Under the pieces are notes generated by a model. It saw nothing but the letters and a program-made list of their open reading frames with translations. It had not been told where the DNA came from and did not search any database. Positions 35,941 to 45,457 of a stretch of DNA of 64,000 nucleotides are shown piece after piece (positions within the stretch are counted from its first letter, which is position 1; every line of letters begins with the position of its first letter). Source of the DNA: BJHL01 sp036261855 (lineage in GTDB: Bacteria > Planctomycetota > Phycisphaerae > Phycisphaerales > UBA1924). The stretch lies in NCBI GenBank assembly GCA_036261855.1, contig DATAKA010000138.1, positions 9,550 through 73,549 of the forward strand, given 5' to 3'. Both the position numbers and the translations under genes were made by a program.

Positions 35941-37998
35941 TTACTTTGCGATGTTCTGCTTCAGGAAGCGGCTCATGCGCTTGGCAAAGAGGAGACGGTT
36001 CTCGAGCTTTGCGAAGCCGTGGCCTTCGTCGTGGAAGTAGCACTGTTCGGGGTCGTAGCCGCGGCGCTGGAGGGCCTCGGCCAGCTGCATGGCCTCACCG
36101 ACAGGGACGCGTGGGTCGTTCAGGCCGTGGGCGATCATCATGGGGACGTTGATCTTGTCGGCGCGGGCGAGGCTGGAGATGGAGTTGAGGAACTCCGGGT
36201 CCGTGAGCGGGCCGTACTCGGCCTCGCGGAGCTTCCGGCGGTAGCCGGAGGTCTGCTCCAGGAACGTCTTCATGTTGACGATGCCGACGACGTTGATCGA
36301 GGCGCCGAAGAGGTTCTGTTTCTGCGCGCCCTGCTGCGTGCGTTCGGTGTCTTCCACCTGAGTGGCGACGGCCATGAAGCCGCCGTAGGACCCGCCGTAC
36401 GCCGCCATCATGCCGGGCTTGCTGTAGCCGTTGTTCACGAGCCACTGGGCGGCGTCCACGCCGTCGCTCACGCTCTTCCAGCGGTTCTTGTAGTTGTCCA
36501 TCATCTGGTACTCGCGGCCGTAGCCGGTGCTGCCGCGGACGTTGGGCTGGAGGACGCCGAAGCCCTCGCTGAGCAGGTACTGGACGGTGCGGTCAAAGCC
36601 GGGGCGGAACTGGCCCTCGGGGCCGCCGTGGTAGTTGACGACGAAGGGAATGGCGGTGCCCTTCTTGTAGTTGGGGGGCAGGTAGAGGAACGCGGGCACT
36701 TCGAGCCCGTCCTTGGCCTTGAACTTGATGAGCTGCTCGAGCGGGAACTGGGTGAGGTCCAGGCCCTGGGTATCGGCGAAGGTGAGCTGGCGCGGGGGCT
36801 TGGCGGCCTGTCCGGCGGCGGGGACGTCGAACACGTACGCGAGGCCGGGCGTGCGGGCGTTGTTGAGCGTGTAGATCATGCGGCTGCCGACGAACGAGGT
36901 GAGGCCGACGGTGCCGGGCTCCATCGCGGGCAGTTGCACGGGCTCGAACGAGGGAAGGCGGTAGAGGTGGGGGACGCCGTAGCCGTCTTCGTTGGTGACG
37001 ACGGCCAGCAGCGTGCGGGTGTCGTTGATGGTGGCACCGTCAACCTCGAACTTGTCGAGGGAAGGGATGGGCTTGGAGAGCTTGCCGTCCGCGTTGATGA
37101 GGAAGAGGCGGGCGATGCCCTGCTCGTGGTCGCTCGTGATGAGGATCGACTTCTCGTCGGGCATGTAGCCCACGGCGCTGGCCGCGGCGGTCTCGCCTTC
37201 CTTCAGGAAGAGGGCGTTGAGTGAGCGGAGGTCGCCGCTGCTGGCGGAGAGCTCGTGGAGCTGGCTGTCGCTGGCGGAGCGGAACTCGGCGACGAGGAGG
37301 CGGCCGGCGTCGCGGGTCACGTCGGAGCAGTCCCAGGAACCGGGCTTGTCCAGCAGTTTGGTGCTCTTGCCGGTGGTGGGCTTGCCGTCGGCGTCCTTGC
37401 TGCCGGCGGGGAGGAAGTCGTAGCGGTAGACGTGGAAGTCGTTGGGGCTCGTGTCGTTGGCGGTGTAGATGAAGCCCGAGTTGTCGTGCAGCCACACCTG
37501 GGGCGTGTGGATCGCGGCCTCATTCACGAGGAGGGGCGTGAGGTTGGAACCTGCCTTCACGCTCTGCGCGTCGGTGTTGGACTGGTCCACCAGGTAGACC
37601 TGGAGCCTCTCGTTCCCGCCGAAGGCGGTCATGGCGAGGAGCTTGGACGAGTCGTGCGACAGGGAGTAGCCCGTGCAGCCATCGGCGAAGCTGGTGAGGG
37701 GCGTGAGCTTGGTCGTGGGGCCGGCGGTCGGGTTGTTCCCGTTGACGCGGAAGAGTTGCCACACGCCGTCGGGCCAGTCGCGGACGTAGAGGGTGTTGTC
37801 GTTCGCCAGCACCGGGGTGCCGGGGGCCCGCAGCTTGAAGAACTTCTCGATGCCGGGCCCGACGTCCACCAACCCCGGCGCGGCGTGGTGCTGCGCGGCT
37901 GGCTGGGACGTGGGTTCGGCGGCCAGCGGGCTGGCCTGTTGGCTCGCGCACCCGGCGAGGGCGGCGAGCGTCAGGGCAGATAGTGCGAATCGCATCAT
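35941..37998 (-). CDS. S9-family prolyl oligopeptidase-like peptidase, probable lipoprotein
   Basis: 685 residues. The signal sequence ends in the lipobox LAGC (residues about 13-16), so the protein is probably anchored in a membrane. The N-terminal part reads as a beta-propeller (repeated VLANDNTLYVRDWPDG, SLSHDSSKLLAM, YTANDTSPNDFHVYRYDF). The C-terminal alpha/beta-hydrolase domain shows NYHGGPEGQF, the catalytic serine in GGSYGGF (about residue 537), the Asp in GLNDPRVP (about 629) and the His in HDEGHGF (about 660). These make a complete triad. It resembles dipeptidyl aminopeptidase/acylaminoacyl-peptidases that cut short peptides. An AGGAG site precedes the ATG. Confidence 0.94.
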   Translation of the reverse strand: MMRFALSALTLAALAGCASQQASPLAAEPTSQPAAQHHAAPGLVDVGPGIEKFFKLRAPGTPVLANDNTLYVRDWPDGVWQLFRVNGNNPTAGPTTKLTPLTSFADGCTGYSLSHDSSKLLAMTAFGGNERLQVYLVDQSNTDAQSVKAGSNLTPLLVNEAAIHTPQVWLHDNSGFIYTANDTSPNDFHVYRYDFLPAGSKDADGKPTTGKSTKLLDKPGSWDCSDVTRDAGRLLVAEFRSASDSQLHELSASSGDLRSLNALFLKEGETAAASAVGYMPDEKSILITSDHEQGIARLFLINADGKLSKPIPSLDKFEVDGATINDTRTLLAVVTNEDGYGVPHLYRLPSFEPVQLPAMEPGTVGLTSFVGSRMIYTLNNARTPGLAYVFDVPAAGQAAKPPRQLTFADTQGLDLTQFPLEQLIKFKAKDGLEVPAFLYLPPNYKKGTAIPFVVNYHGGPEGQFRPGFDRTVQYLLSEGFGVLQPNVRGSTGYGREYQMMDNYKNRWKSVSDGVDAAQWLVNNGYSKPGMMAAYGGSYGGFMAVATQVEDTERTQQGAQKQNLFGASINVVGIVNMKTFLEQTSGYRRKLREAEYGPLTDPEFLNSISSLARADKINVPMMIAHGLNDPRVPVGEAMQLAEALQRRGYDPEQCYFHDEGHGFAKLENRLLFAKRMSRFLKQNIAK

Positions 37999-38080
37999 GA
38001 GCAGTACTCCTGTGTGGTCTGGTGGTATGGTAGTGGACGGGCGCTGTTACATATGCCGAGCCGGGGCGGCGGATCGGCCG

Positions 38081-39439
38081 TTAGGGCGGCGTTGCGGTGA
38101 GGTCGGGGGTGCTCTCTGCGGGCATGGAGGCCAGGCGGCGTTTGACGGCGAACACGGCAGTGACCGTGCCGAGGAGCGCGAGGACAGCGCTCACGAAGTA
38201 GACCATCCCCGGGACATGGAAGCGGGCGCCGCCCCTGATGGAAAAAGCAAAGACGTAGCCACCGATCAGCGGGCCGACGATGCTCGCGAGGTTCTGGACA
38301 CTTGTGAGAGCCCCCTGCACGCGCCCCTGCTCGCGGGGTGAGACGCGGTGCGTGATCAGCGCTTGTGCGGCAGGCATGGCGATGCCGCCGAGGCTGGTCG
38401 CGACGATGGTGGCGTAAATCATCCAGCCCTCGGTTGCCAAGGCATAGCCGGTGAAGCCGCAGACCGACATCGCGAGCCCCAGGATGAGGGAGCGCGTTTC
38501 ACCCAGCGCGGGGATGAGTTTGCGGGCGAGCCCGCCCTGGACGACGATCGCGCAGATGCCGACGGTGAACAGCGAGAGGGCGGAGTGGAACTCGTCCCAG
38601 CCGTACCTGTGGCCGGTGTAGAGGATCCACGTGGAATGCAGGGCGAACTGGGCAGCGTTGATGAGGAAGAACGAACCGGCGAGTGTAAAGACAAACGGGT
38701 ACTTGCGCAGGCCGTGGAGCGCGCCGACGGGGTTGGCCCGCGCTTTGTCAAAGGCGTTCGCGCGGTGGGCCTTGTCGAGGGACTCAGGCACGACGAAGTA
38801 GCCGTAGAGCCAGTTGATGAGCGTGATGGTGCCCGCGGCGTAGAACGGGTAGCGGATGTCGCCGTGCCATGTGAGCCCGGTCTTGAAGAGTGCCAGTTCC
38901 GGCGCCGCCAGCAGCCCGCCCATGAGCGGGCCGATGGTGAACCCCAGGCCAAAGGCGGCGCCGATCATGCCGAACGCGGCGGCGCGTTTCTCGGGCGCGG
39001 TGATGTCCGCGATGTAGGCGTTCGCGGTCGCCATGCTGGCGCCGGACAGGCCGTTCAGGGCGCGCGTCACGAACAGCCAGGGCACGGTGGGTGCCAGCGC
39101 CATCGCGAAGTAATCGAGACCCGAGCCAAAGAGCGCCGAGAGGAGCACGGGCCTGCGGCCGAAGCGATCGGAGAGCGCTCCAAGCACGGGCGCAAAGAAG
39201 AACTGCATGAGGGCGTAGGTTGTCCCGAGCCACGCGACGATCGGTGCCGCCACGGCTTCGGCCTCACCGGGGGAAGAGGCGACAAAGCCGTTGTCGGCCT
39301 GGAGCTTCATCACAAGGTGCGGCGCGACAGGGATAAGCAGGCCAAAGCCCAGCACGTCCAGAAGGAGCGTGATGAAGATAAAGATGACGGCGGGCTTGCG
39401 CTGCACGGGGCGGGAGAGTAGTTCGTCGGCGGGTAACAC
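38081..39439 (-). CDS. MFS transporter
   Basis: About 452 residues from the GTG at 39439 (the GTG at 39406 is an alternative; neither has a clear ribosome site). Twelve hydrophobic segments follow, with the MFS A-loop phrase GALSDRFGRRPVLL between helices 2 and 3 and the antiporter-like GLGFTIGPLMGG. It belongs to the TCR/tet-type (DHA1) proton-coupled efflux group by these motifs. The substrate is unknown. It is divergent from the AAA ATPase gene, and the 70-bp gap must contain both promoters. Confidence 0.9.
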   Translation of the reverse strand: MLPADELLSRPVQRKPAVIFIFITLLLDVLGFGLLIPVAPHLVMKLQADNGFVASSPGEAEAVAAPIVAWLGTTYALMQFFFAPVLGALSDRFGRRPVLLSALFGSGLDYFAMALAPTVPWLFVTRALNGLSGASMATANAYIADITAPEKRAAAFGMIGAAFGLGFTIGPLMGGLLAAPELALFKTGLTWHGDIRYPFYAAGTITLINWLYGYFVVPESLDKAHRANAFDKARANPVGALHGLRKYPFVFTLAGSFFLINAAQFALHSTWILYTGHRYGWDEFHSALSLFTVGICAIVVQGGLARKLIPALGETRSLILGLAMSVCGFTGYALATEGWMIYATIVATSLGGIAMPAAQALITHRVSPREQGRVQGALTSVQNLASIVGPLIGGYVFAFSIRGGARFHVPGMVYFVSAVLALLGTVTAVFAVKRRLASMPAESTPDLTATPP

Positions 39440-39508
39440 GCGGCTGACGGGGTTGTGGTGGGCGGCAGATCGAGTACACTGGGAGCGTTTCGTGAGGGCG
39501 GAGGAACC

Positions 39509-40888
39509 ATGAGCGATCCATTCAGTGCATTGCGGGAGGCGCTCAAAGTTTCGCCGGACAACGTGCCGCTGCGTCGGCACTTGGGCGAGTCGTTGTTGAA
39601 AGCCGGTCTTCTTGAAGAGGCGGAGCAGGAACTGCGCATCGTCGTTCAACGCGCCCCTGACGACGAGGGGGCGGCCCTGATGCTCGCCACGGTGTTCCTC
39701 CGGCGCGCCAAGGCCGCGCAGGCGATCGTGATCGTTGAGGATTGGGCCCGGCGGGGCGGTGCGTCTTCGGCGATGCTTGTGCTCTACGCGCGCCTGCTGC
39801 TCCACGATGGCCAGCACACCGCAGCGGTGCACCAGTACAAGCAGGCCATGATGATGGGCGGTGCCCAGCGCGACCAGACCCTGGAGAAGGACCTGGGTCT
39901 GCTGCCCGCCGCGGCCGGCGGCGGCTCTGGGCCGGACCTGGATCACAACGACGAAGGCGACGACGAGGACGGCGGTCGCATCCGTCAGCGAGCGGACGAT
40001 GGGCCGCGGATGATCTCGCCCGATGACCTGGAGCGTCCGAAGACGACGTTCGCCGACGTGGGCGGCATGGACCACGTCAAGCAACAGGTCAACCTCAAGA
40101 TCATCCAGCCGCTGCGCCAGCCCGAGCTCTACAAGGCGTACGGCAAGAAGGTGGGCGGTGGCGTGCTGATGTACGGCCCGCCCGGCTGCGGCAAGACGCA
40201 CCTGGCCCGGGCCACCGCAGGCGAGGTGCAGGCTCACTTCCTTGCGGTGGGCATCCACGATGTGCTCTCCATGTGGATGGGGCAGAGCGAGCAGCAGCTG
40301 CACGCGTTGTTCGAGCAGGCGCGCGAGCACGCGCCGTGCGTGCTGTTCTTTGATGAGGTCGATGCGCTCGGGGCCTCGCGAAGCGATATGAGGACGAGCG
40401 CGGGGCGGCAGCTCATCAACCAGTTCCTGTCGGAACTGGACGGCGTGGAGCAGAAGAACGACGGCGTGCTGGTGCTGGCAGCGACCAACGCCCCGTGGCA
40501 CCTGGACCCCGCGTTCCGTAGGCCCGGGCGATTTGACCGCATCATCTTTGTGCCGCCCCCAGATGGCGCTGCCCGGGCCGCGATCCTCGACATCCACCTG
40601 CGCGGCAGGCCGACAAAGGACGTGGACCTGGAGGCGGTCGCGAAGAAAACGGAGGGCTTCTCCGGCGCGGACCTGCGCGGCGTCGTGGACCGTGCCGTCG
40701 AAGAGAAGCTTGAGGAGGCCCTCGCCAAGGGCTTCCCCTCGCCCGTGACCACCAAAGACCTGCTCGCGGCGGCCAAGAGCGCCAGGGCGACGACCACCGA
40801 GTGGTTCTCCGCCGCGCGGAACCATGCGCTGTACGCGAACCAGGGCGGTCTTTATGACGACATCCTCTCGCACCTGAAGATGAAGTGA
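39509..40888 (+). CDS. AAA+ ATPase with N-terminal TPR-like helices
   Basis: 459 residues from the ATG at 39509, which has a GGAGGA site. Residues about 1-120 form TPR-like helix pairs (VPLRRHLGESLLKAGLLEEAEQELRIVVQRAPDDEGAALML). An acidic linker (DHNDEGDDEDGG) follows. The AAA domain then has Walker A GPPGCGKT (about 223-230), Walker B VLFFDEVDALG, sensor-1 LAATNAP and the arginine-finger region RRPGRFDR. It resembles Cdc48/SpoVK-type AAA proteins that remodel other proteins in a hexameric ring. The next gene, six bases downstream, is a TPR membrane protein, a likely partner. Confidence 0.93.
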   Translation: MSDPFSALREALKVSPDNVPLRRHLGESLLKAGLLEEAEQELRIVVQRAPDDEGAALMLATVFLRRAKAAQAIVIVEDWARRGGASSAMLVLYARLLLHDGQHTAAVHQYKQAMMMGGAQRDQTLEKDLGLLPAAAGGGSGPDLDHNDEGDDEDGGRIRQRADDGPRMISPDDLERPKTTFADVGGMDHVKQQVNLKIIQPLRQPELYKAYGKKVGGGVLMYGPPGCGKTHLARATAGEVQAHFLAVGIHDVLSMWMGQSEQQLHALFEQAREHAPCVLFFDEVDALGASRSDMRTSAGRQLINQFLSELDGVEQKNDGVLVLAATNAPWHLDPAFRRPGRFDRIIFVPPPDGAARAAILDIHLRGRPTKDVDLEAVAKKTEGFSGADLRGVVDRAVEEKLEEALAKGFPSPVTTKDLLAAAKSARATTTEWFSAARNHALYANQGGLYDDILSHLKMK

Positions 40889-40894
40889 GGGCGC

Positions 40895-42172
40895 GTGCAG
40901 CATTCACCAGCGTCGGCAATGAGGCAGCGCGGGCAGATCCTGCTGGAGCAGGGGCGGTATGACCTTGCCGAGCGGGAGTTCCGCGGGGCGCTCTCGCAGG
41001 ACCCCGGGGATGCCGATGCGCACGCGCGACTTGCTATCTGCCTAATGGAGAGCAAGGACAAGCGAAAACTGGATGAGGCTCTCGACGAGGCCAGCCAGGC
41101 GGTGGGGCTCGCACCGGATTGGGCTTTCACGCACTATGTGACGGCTCTTGTGCACGACCGCAAGGGCAGCCCCGGCGAAGCGATGCGGGCGGCCAAGCAG
41201 GCGCGGGAGATGGAGCCTGACAACCCGCACTTTCACACGCTGATCGGGCAACTGCTCTTGGATCGGTACGATTGGGCCGGTGCACTCGACGCCGCACAGA
41301 CGGCGCTCGCGCTCGATCCAGAGGATGTCAGCGCGAACAACCTGCGTGCGGTGGCCCTGACCAAGCTGGGCAGGAAGCAGGAGGCGGGCGCGACCATCAG
41401 CGAGGCGCTGCGGCGCGACCCCGAGAACGCCATTACCCACGCCAACATGGGTTGGAAGCTGCTGCATGAAGGCAGGGCGAAGGAAGCAGGGAACTCCTTC
41501 CGAGAAGCGCTGCGGCTGGAGCCCGGCAACGAGTGGGCGCGGCAGGGGCTGGTCACCGCGCTCAAAGCCCACAACCCGATCTACGGGCTCTTCCTGCGGT
41601 ACGCGCTCTTCATGGGGCGGCTCAGCCCGCAGGTGCAGTTTGGGCTCATGGTGGGGATGTTCTTCCTGCCGCGCCTGGTGCGGGCGGCGACCAAGTCCAA
41701 TCCCACGCTCGAGCCGTACGGCCGCGGGCTGCTCATCGCCTACACCGTGGTGGTGGTGTCCACGTGGCTTGCCGACCCGTTGTTCAACCTGCTGCTGCGG
41801 GTGCATCCCTTGGGCAGGCACGCCGTGAACGGGCGAGAGAAGTGGCAGGGGACGGTGCTGGGGTTCTACATCCTGCTGACCTTCGCGTGCCTGGGGCTCT
41901 GGCTCTCCATGCGTGCGGACGACCTGCTCTTCGCCGCCGCTGCAATGATCTTCGCGGCGATGCCCATGACCTCGGCCATCATGCGCACCGGCGCGGGCGG
42001 CATCATCATGTGGTGCTTTGGCGGCGTCGCGACAGCGCTCGCGTTGGCGGGTGCCGGGCTCGCGGCCGCGGGGCTGCCCATCGCTTCCACCGCGTGCCTG
42101 GGCGCGATCATCTGCGTGGCGGTATCGACATGGGTGTCGGCGGGGACGAGCCTGTCGCGGAAGCTGAGGTAA
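40895..42172 (+). CDS. TPR-repeat membrane protein paired with the AAA ATPase
   Basis: 425 residues from the GTG at 40895, six bases after the ATPase stop. The first 220 residues are five or six TPR units (ILLEQGRYDLAEREFRGALSQDPGD, LLLDRYDWAGALDAAQTALALDPED, and so on). The C-terminal half has five or six membrane helices (RYALFMGRLSPQVQFGLMVGMFFLP to the end). TPR domains usually carry protein partners, so a cytosolic TPR face on a membrane anchor that recruits or feeds the AAA protein is a reasonable inference. No known named pair is recognised. Confidence 0.88.
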   Translation: MQHSPASAMRQRGQILLEQGRYDLAEREFRGALSQDPGDADAHARLAICLMESKDKRKLDEALDEASQAVGLAPDWAFTHYVTALVHDRKGSPGEAMRAAKQAREMEPDNPHFHTLIGQLLLDRYDWAGALDAAQTALALDPEDVSANNLRAVALTKLGRKQEAGATISEALRRDPENAITHANMGWKLLHEGRAKEAGNSFREALRLEPGNEWARQGLVTALKAHNPIYGLFLRYALFMGRLSPQVQFGLMVGMFFLPRLVRAATKSNPTLEPYGRGLLIAYTVVVVSTWLADPLFNLLLRVHPLGRHAVNGREKWQGTVLGFYILLTFACLGLWLSMRADDLLFAAAAMIFAAMPMTSAIMRTGAGGIIMWCFGGVATALALAGAGLAAAGLPIASTACLGAIICVAVSTWVSAGTSLSRKLR

Positions 42173-42242
42173 ATGGTGAGAGCTTGAGCGGTAGCGGGTG
42201 TATCGAACTTCCACGCGTGCAGCGTTGCACAGCAGGTTGTCT

Positions 42243-44504
42243 TCAAGCCTGATTGCGCGCATGAGCCAGAGAGACCCGGATGAGCTCATACGGGACCTTG
42301 CCGCCCAACTCTTCCCAGATCCGCTTGAGTCGGTCGCCACCCACCCGCCGATAGGCTTCCGTCACGCGCGCGTGCGTCCCATCATCCACCCACGCCGAGA
42401 CCGACCGTGGCCTGGTCTCCTCGATCCACTGGCACAGGTAGTCGCACACGGTGCTCGGCGTGCGTCCCAGTTGCTCCGCCGCCTCGGCCAATGGCGTGCC
42501 GTCCGCGAAGAGCGCTGCCGCGCCGGGGTTGAGCCTGCGCGAGGACCTGGGCTTGGGCACTGGCAGCGGGCGACCCGCGGGCACGCCGCCATCGATGTCC
42601 ATCTCGAGCCCACGCTCCGTGCAGAACCGAACCACCTCCCGCACGAACGACTCGCCAAACTCCTTGAGTTTGATCTCGCCGATGCCGCGCACGCCCAGGA
42701 GCGCCCGGGTGCTGCTGGGCCGCGCCTTGGCCATTTCCTCCAGCGTTGCATCGCTGAAGACCAGGTACGGCGGCACCTTCTTCTCCTGGGCCACCTCACG
42801 CCGGAGCACCCGCAAGGACTCAAACAGCGCCTGCGCATCGGCGTCGAGCATGCCCGAGCCCGCGTTCAGCGGCACGCTCGGCAGGTGCTGCGGGTTGGTC
42901 GCGGGCTCATAGAACCGCACCTGCGCCTGGTTCTTCAGCACCTGCGCGGCGGTGGGTGTGAGGCGGAGTGTGGAGTACCCATCGTCGCTCTGCGCCAGGT
43001 GCCCCATCGCGAGCAGTTGCTGCACGCACCGCTGGATCTGCTCCTTGGGCAGCGTGCCCAGCAGCCCGTAGGTCGAGAGCTGGTCGTGCCCGCGCTCCAG
43101 CACCTTCGCGGAGCGCGAGCCGCGGAGCACGTCAATCACGTACGAAGCGCCAAACGCCTGCCCCACGCGGTACACGCACGACAGAATCTTCTGCGCGATC
43201 TCTTGCGACCCATCGACCTCGCGCAGGCCGCCGAGACAGATATCGCACGCACCACAGCCGGCTGCACCTTCGCCAGAAGTCGCGGGCGGCTTGTACACCT
43301 GCCCAAAGTACGCCGCGAGCGCCGCGTGCCGGCACTCGCTCGCGGCGACGAACTTCTGGACATGCCCGAGCAACTCCCGCTGCACACGCAGGCCCTGGGC
43401 GATGCTCTCCGGGTCCGCGCTGCTCTCGCTCGCGCCCAGTTCCATGAGTTTGTTCCAGCGCAGCACGTCCTGCGGCCCAGTGAACAGCACGCACTCGCTG
43501 GGCAGCCCATCGCGCCCGGCGCGCCCCGTTTCCTGCTGGTAGTGCTCGATTGTTTTGGGCATCGCGGCGTGGATGATGCAGCGCACGTCGCTGCGATCAA
43601 TGCCCATGCCGAACGCCACCGTTGCGCACACGATGTTGAGGCGCTCATCGATGAAGTCCTGCTGCACCTTCGTGCGGGCCACCGGCGACATCCCCGCGTG
43701 GTACGCCCTCGCCTTGTAGCCCGCGGCCGTCAGGTCCGCCGCGAGCGATTCCGTGTCCTTGCGGCTGATGCAGTAGATGATCGCCGCGCGGTCCTTGTGG
43801 GCTTTCAGTACGCTGATGGCCTGCCACACCAGGTCCGTGCGCGTCACCACCCGGTACGTGAGGTTGGGCCGGTCAAAGTCGCCCACCATCACGTCCGCAT
43901 CGGTCATGCGGAGCTGAGCGACAATGTCCTCGCGCACGCGTGGCGTGGCGGTAGCAGTGAACGCGTGGAAAGGCACGCCCGGGAAGATGTCGCGCAGTTC
44001 CGCCAGCCGCCGGTACTCGGGCCGAAAGTCATGCCCCCACTGGCTGATGCAGTGCGCTTCGTCAATAGCGAACGCGTCCAGCCCGCCCTTGTCGTGGATG
44101 CGGGCAAGCCACGAGAGGAACCCCGCCGTCAGCAGCCGCTCGGGCGAAACGTACAGCAGTTTGCACTCGCCGCTGGTCACGCGGGCGCGGATCTCTGCCG
44201 CGTCGTCGGTGTGGGTCGTGCTGTTGAGAGCCTCCGCCGGGAACCCCGCCAGGTGCAGGCCGTCCACCTGGTCCTTCATCAGCGCGATGAGGGGCGAGAC
44301 GACAACGGTGAGGCCGGGCCGCAGTACCGCCGGCAACTGAAAGCACAGGCTCTTGCCGCCGCCGGTGGGCATGACCAGCAGCGAGTCTCGCGCTGCAAGC
44401 GCGGCGGCAATGGCGCGGTCCTGGAGGGGGCGCAGGGTGGAGTAGCCCCAGTACTGCTGGAGGGTGGGGAGGATGTCTAGGGATGAGAGAGCGATGCGCA
44501 CCAC
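42243..44504 (-). CDS. recQ: RecQ family ATP-dependent DNA helicase
   Basis: About 753 residues. The helicase motifs are MPTGGGKSLCFQLPA (motif I), DEAHCISQWGHDFRPEY (II and aromatic loop), AFTATATPRVREDI (III), IYCISRKDTE (IV) and HYQQETGRAGRDGLP (VI). A zinc-binding set (CRHAALAAYFG, CGACDICLG), a winged-helix region, an HRDC-like segment (LRVLRREVAQEKKVPPYLVFSDATLEEMA) and a C-terminal helix-turn-helix (LAEAAEQLGRTPSTVCDYL) follow. RecQ unwinds recombination and repair intermediates. The start is one of two consecutive GTG codons (44504 or 44501) without a clear ribosome site, 23 bp after the cyclase-like gene. Confidence 0.95.
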   Translation of the reverse strand: MVRIALSSLDILPTLQQYWGYSTLRPLQDRAIAAALAARDSLLVMPTGGGKSLCFQLPAVLRPGLTVVVSPLIALMKDQVDGLHLAGFPAEALNSTTHTDDAAEIRARVTSGECKLLYVSPERLLTAGFLSWLARIHDKGGLDAFAIDEAHCISQWGHDFRPEYRRLAELRDIFPGVPFHAFTATATPRVREDIVAQLRMTDADVMVGDFDRPNLTYRVVTRTDLVWQAISVLKAHKDRAAIIYCISRKDTESLAADLTAAGYKARAYHAGMSPVARTKVQQDFIDERLNIVCATVAFGMGIDRSDVRCIIHAAMPKTIEHYQQETGRAGRDGLPSECVLFTGPQDVLRWNKLMELGASESSADPESIAQGLRVQRELLGHVQKFVAASECRHAALAAYFGQVYKPPATSGEGAAGCGACDICLGGLREVDGSQEIAQKILSCVYRVGQAFGASYVIDVLRGSRSAKVLERGHDQLSTYGLLGTLPKEQIQRCVQQLLAMGHLAQSDDGYSTLRLTPTAAQVLKNQAQVRFYEPATNPQHLPSVPLNAGSGMLDADAQALFESLRVLRREVAQEKKVPPYLVFSDATLEEMAKARPSSTRALLGVRGIGEIKLKEFGESFVREVVRFCTERGLEMDIDGGVPAGRPLPVPKPRSSRRLNPGAAALFADGTPLAEAAEQLGRTPSTVCDYLCQWIEETRPRSVSAWVDDGTHARVTEAYRRVGGDRLKRIWEELGGKVPYELIRVSLAHARNQA

Positions 44505-44527
44505 GGAGGGTAGAAGGCGTTTGGCAC

Positions 44528-45457
44528 CTACCAACCCATTGCTGATCCGGACACATGCAGCTTTGAGCCGAGGTATTGTGCAACGTGTTGCCACGCTTCA
44601 GCGTGGAGCTTGCTGTCAGGATTTGCAGACTTGCTCGCCAGTTCAATGTTTGTGGTGGCGGTCTTGTACGCCAAGGTAACTAGCTGGCGAGTGACGGGAA
44701 CGCTGCTACCAGCATAGTCGATGACCCACTCACGCGACTCGTCTTGAATGATGAACTTCAGACATTCCCGAGCTGCTTCGCGCTCGAACAAATCCGCTGA
44801 GCTCGTGAAGTCTTCAAGCCAACCGTACAATTCGTCCGAGACAACCAGACGACACCAGTTCTTGGGTTGTTTGCCGCACTCTTCCTTGCTCCGCAGGTTC
44901 TTTGGAGGCAATCGCTCGAGGTCGTAGGCTTCTTGAAGTACTGGCCCGAGCAAAGCGCCATTTTGTGAGATCATGCCGATCCCGACTGTGGCCGCTCCGC
45001 GCATCGGGATGCCGCGGGCCATTGACGATAGAAACTGAGAACTTGCATTCGTCATGAGTCTCATGACGCCCCTCGCATTAAGCCGGCCTGCTTTCGTCTG
45101 AAGTGGTACCGCGACAACAATTGCATCGCTCATTCGTTGCACCAACGCATCGGTCACGGCGTCTGAGAGTCGATTGAGGTAGTCACTGCGCTGTGCTGGA
45201 GTTGGTGGGCCGAGCTTCGCGTTAATCTCGCGCTCCACCTCCGCAGCCGTTAACTGTGGTAGTTCAACGCTTAGTGATTCGCGTAATTTCTGAGCGTTCT
45301 TGTCTAGCCACTCGAACCACTCTGCTCGCTCGCTCAGAGGTTGCAGTTCAACTGGCGTCACGTCCTTCATGAGGCGCCGGGTTAGCGGTGTCTGTAGTCG
45401 GCGGACGCCAATTGCATCCATCCACACCACCAGATAGTCGCTCCATGCAGGGCTCAT
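44528..45457 (-). CDS. Class III nucleotidyl-cyclase-like protein
   Basis: 309 residues. The N-terminal strand LVVWMDAIGVRRL carries an Asp at residue 14, and RMSDAIVVAVP carries another at 111. These, with ARGIPMRGAATVG and GPVLQEAYDLE, follow the order of a group of bacterial class III (adenylate/guanylate-type) cyclase-fold proteins, in which two aspartates bind the metals. A helical insertion separates the two. The C-terminal 100 residues are helical and unassigned. The start overlaps the stop of the carboxyltransferase gene (ATGA). GC content is visibly lower than the flanking genes. Fold assignment is by eye, so activity and product nucleotide are open; no effector gene is recognised next to it. 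Confidence 0.6.
   Translation of the reverse strand: MSPAWSDYLVVWMDAIGVRRLQTPLTRRLMKDVTPVELQPLSERAEWFEWLDKNAQKLRESLSVELPQLTAAEVEREINAKLGPPTPAQRSDYLNRLSDAVTDALVQRMSDAIVVAVPLQTKAGRLNARGVMRLMTNASSQFLSSMARGIPMRGAATVGIGMISQNGALLGPVLQEAYDLERLPPKNLRSKEECGKQPKNWCRLVVSDELYGWLEDFTSSADLFEREAARECLKFIIQDESREWVIDYAGSSVPVTRQLVTLAYKTATTNIELASKSANPDSKLHAEAWQHVAQYLGSKLHVSGSAMGW

Noticed and set aside
42198..44480. Long open frame antisense to recQ
   Set aside because: It is an Arg/His-rich shadow of the helicase gene on the other strand, as expected in GC-rich DNA. Similar antisense frames over 4702-5943, 18790-21063, 33218-34546, 35764-37224, 45388-47577 and 56323-59025 were rejected for the same reason.
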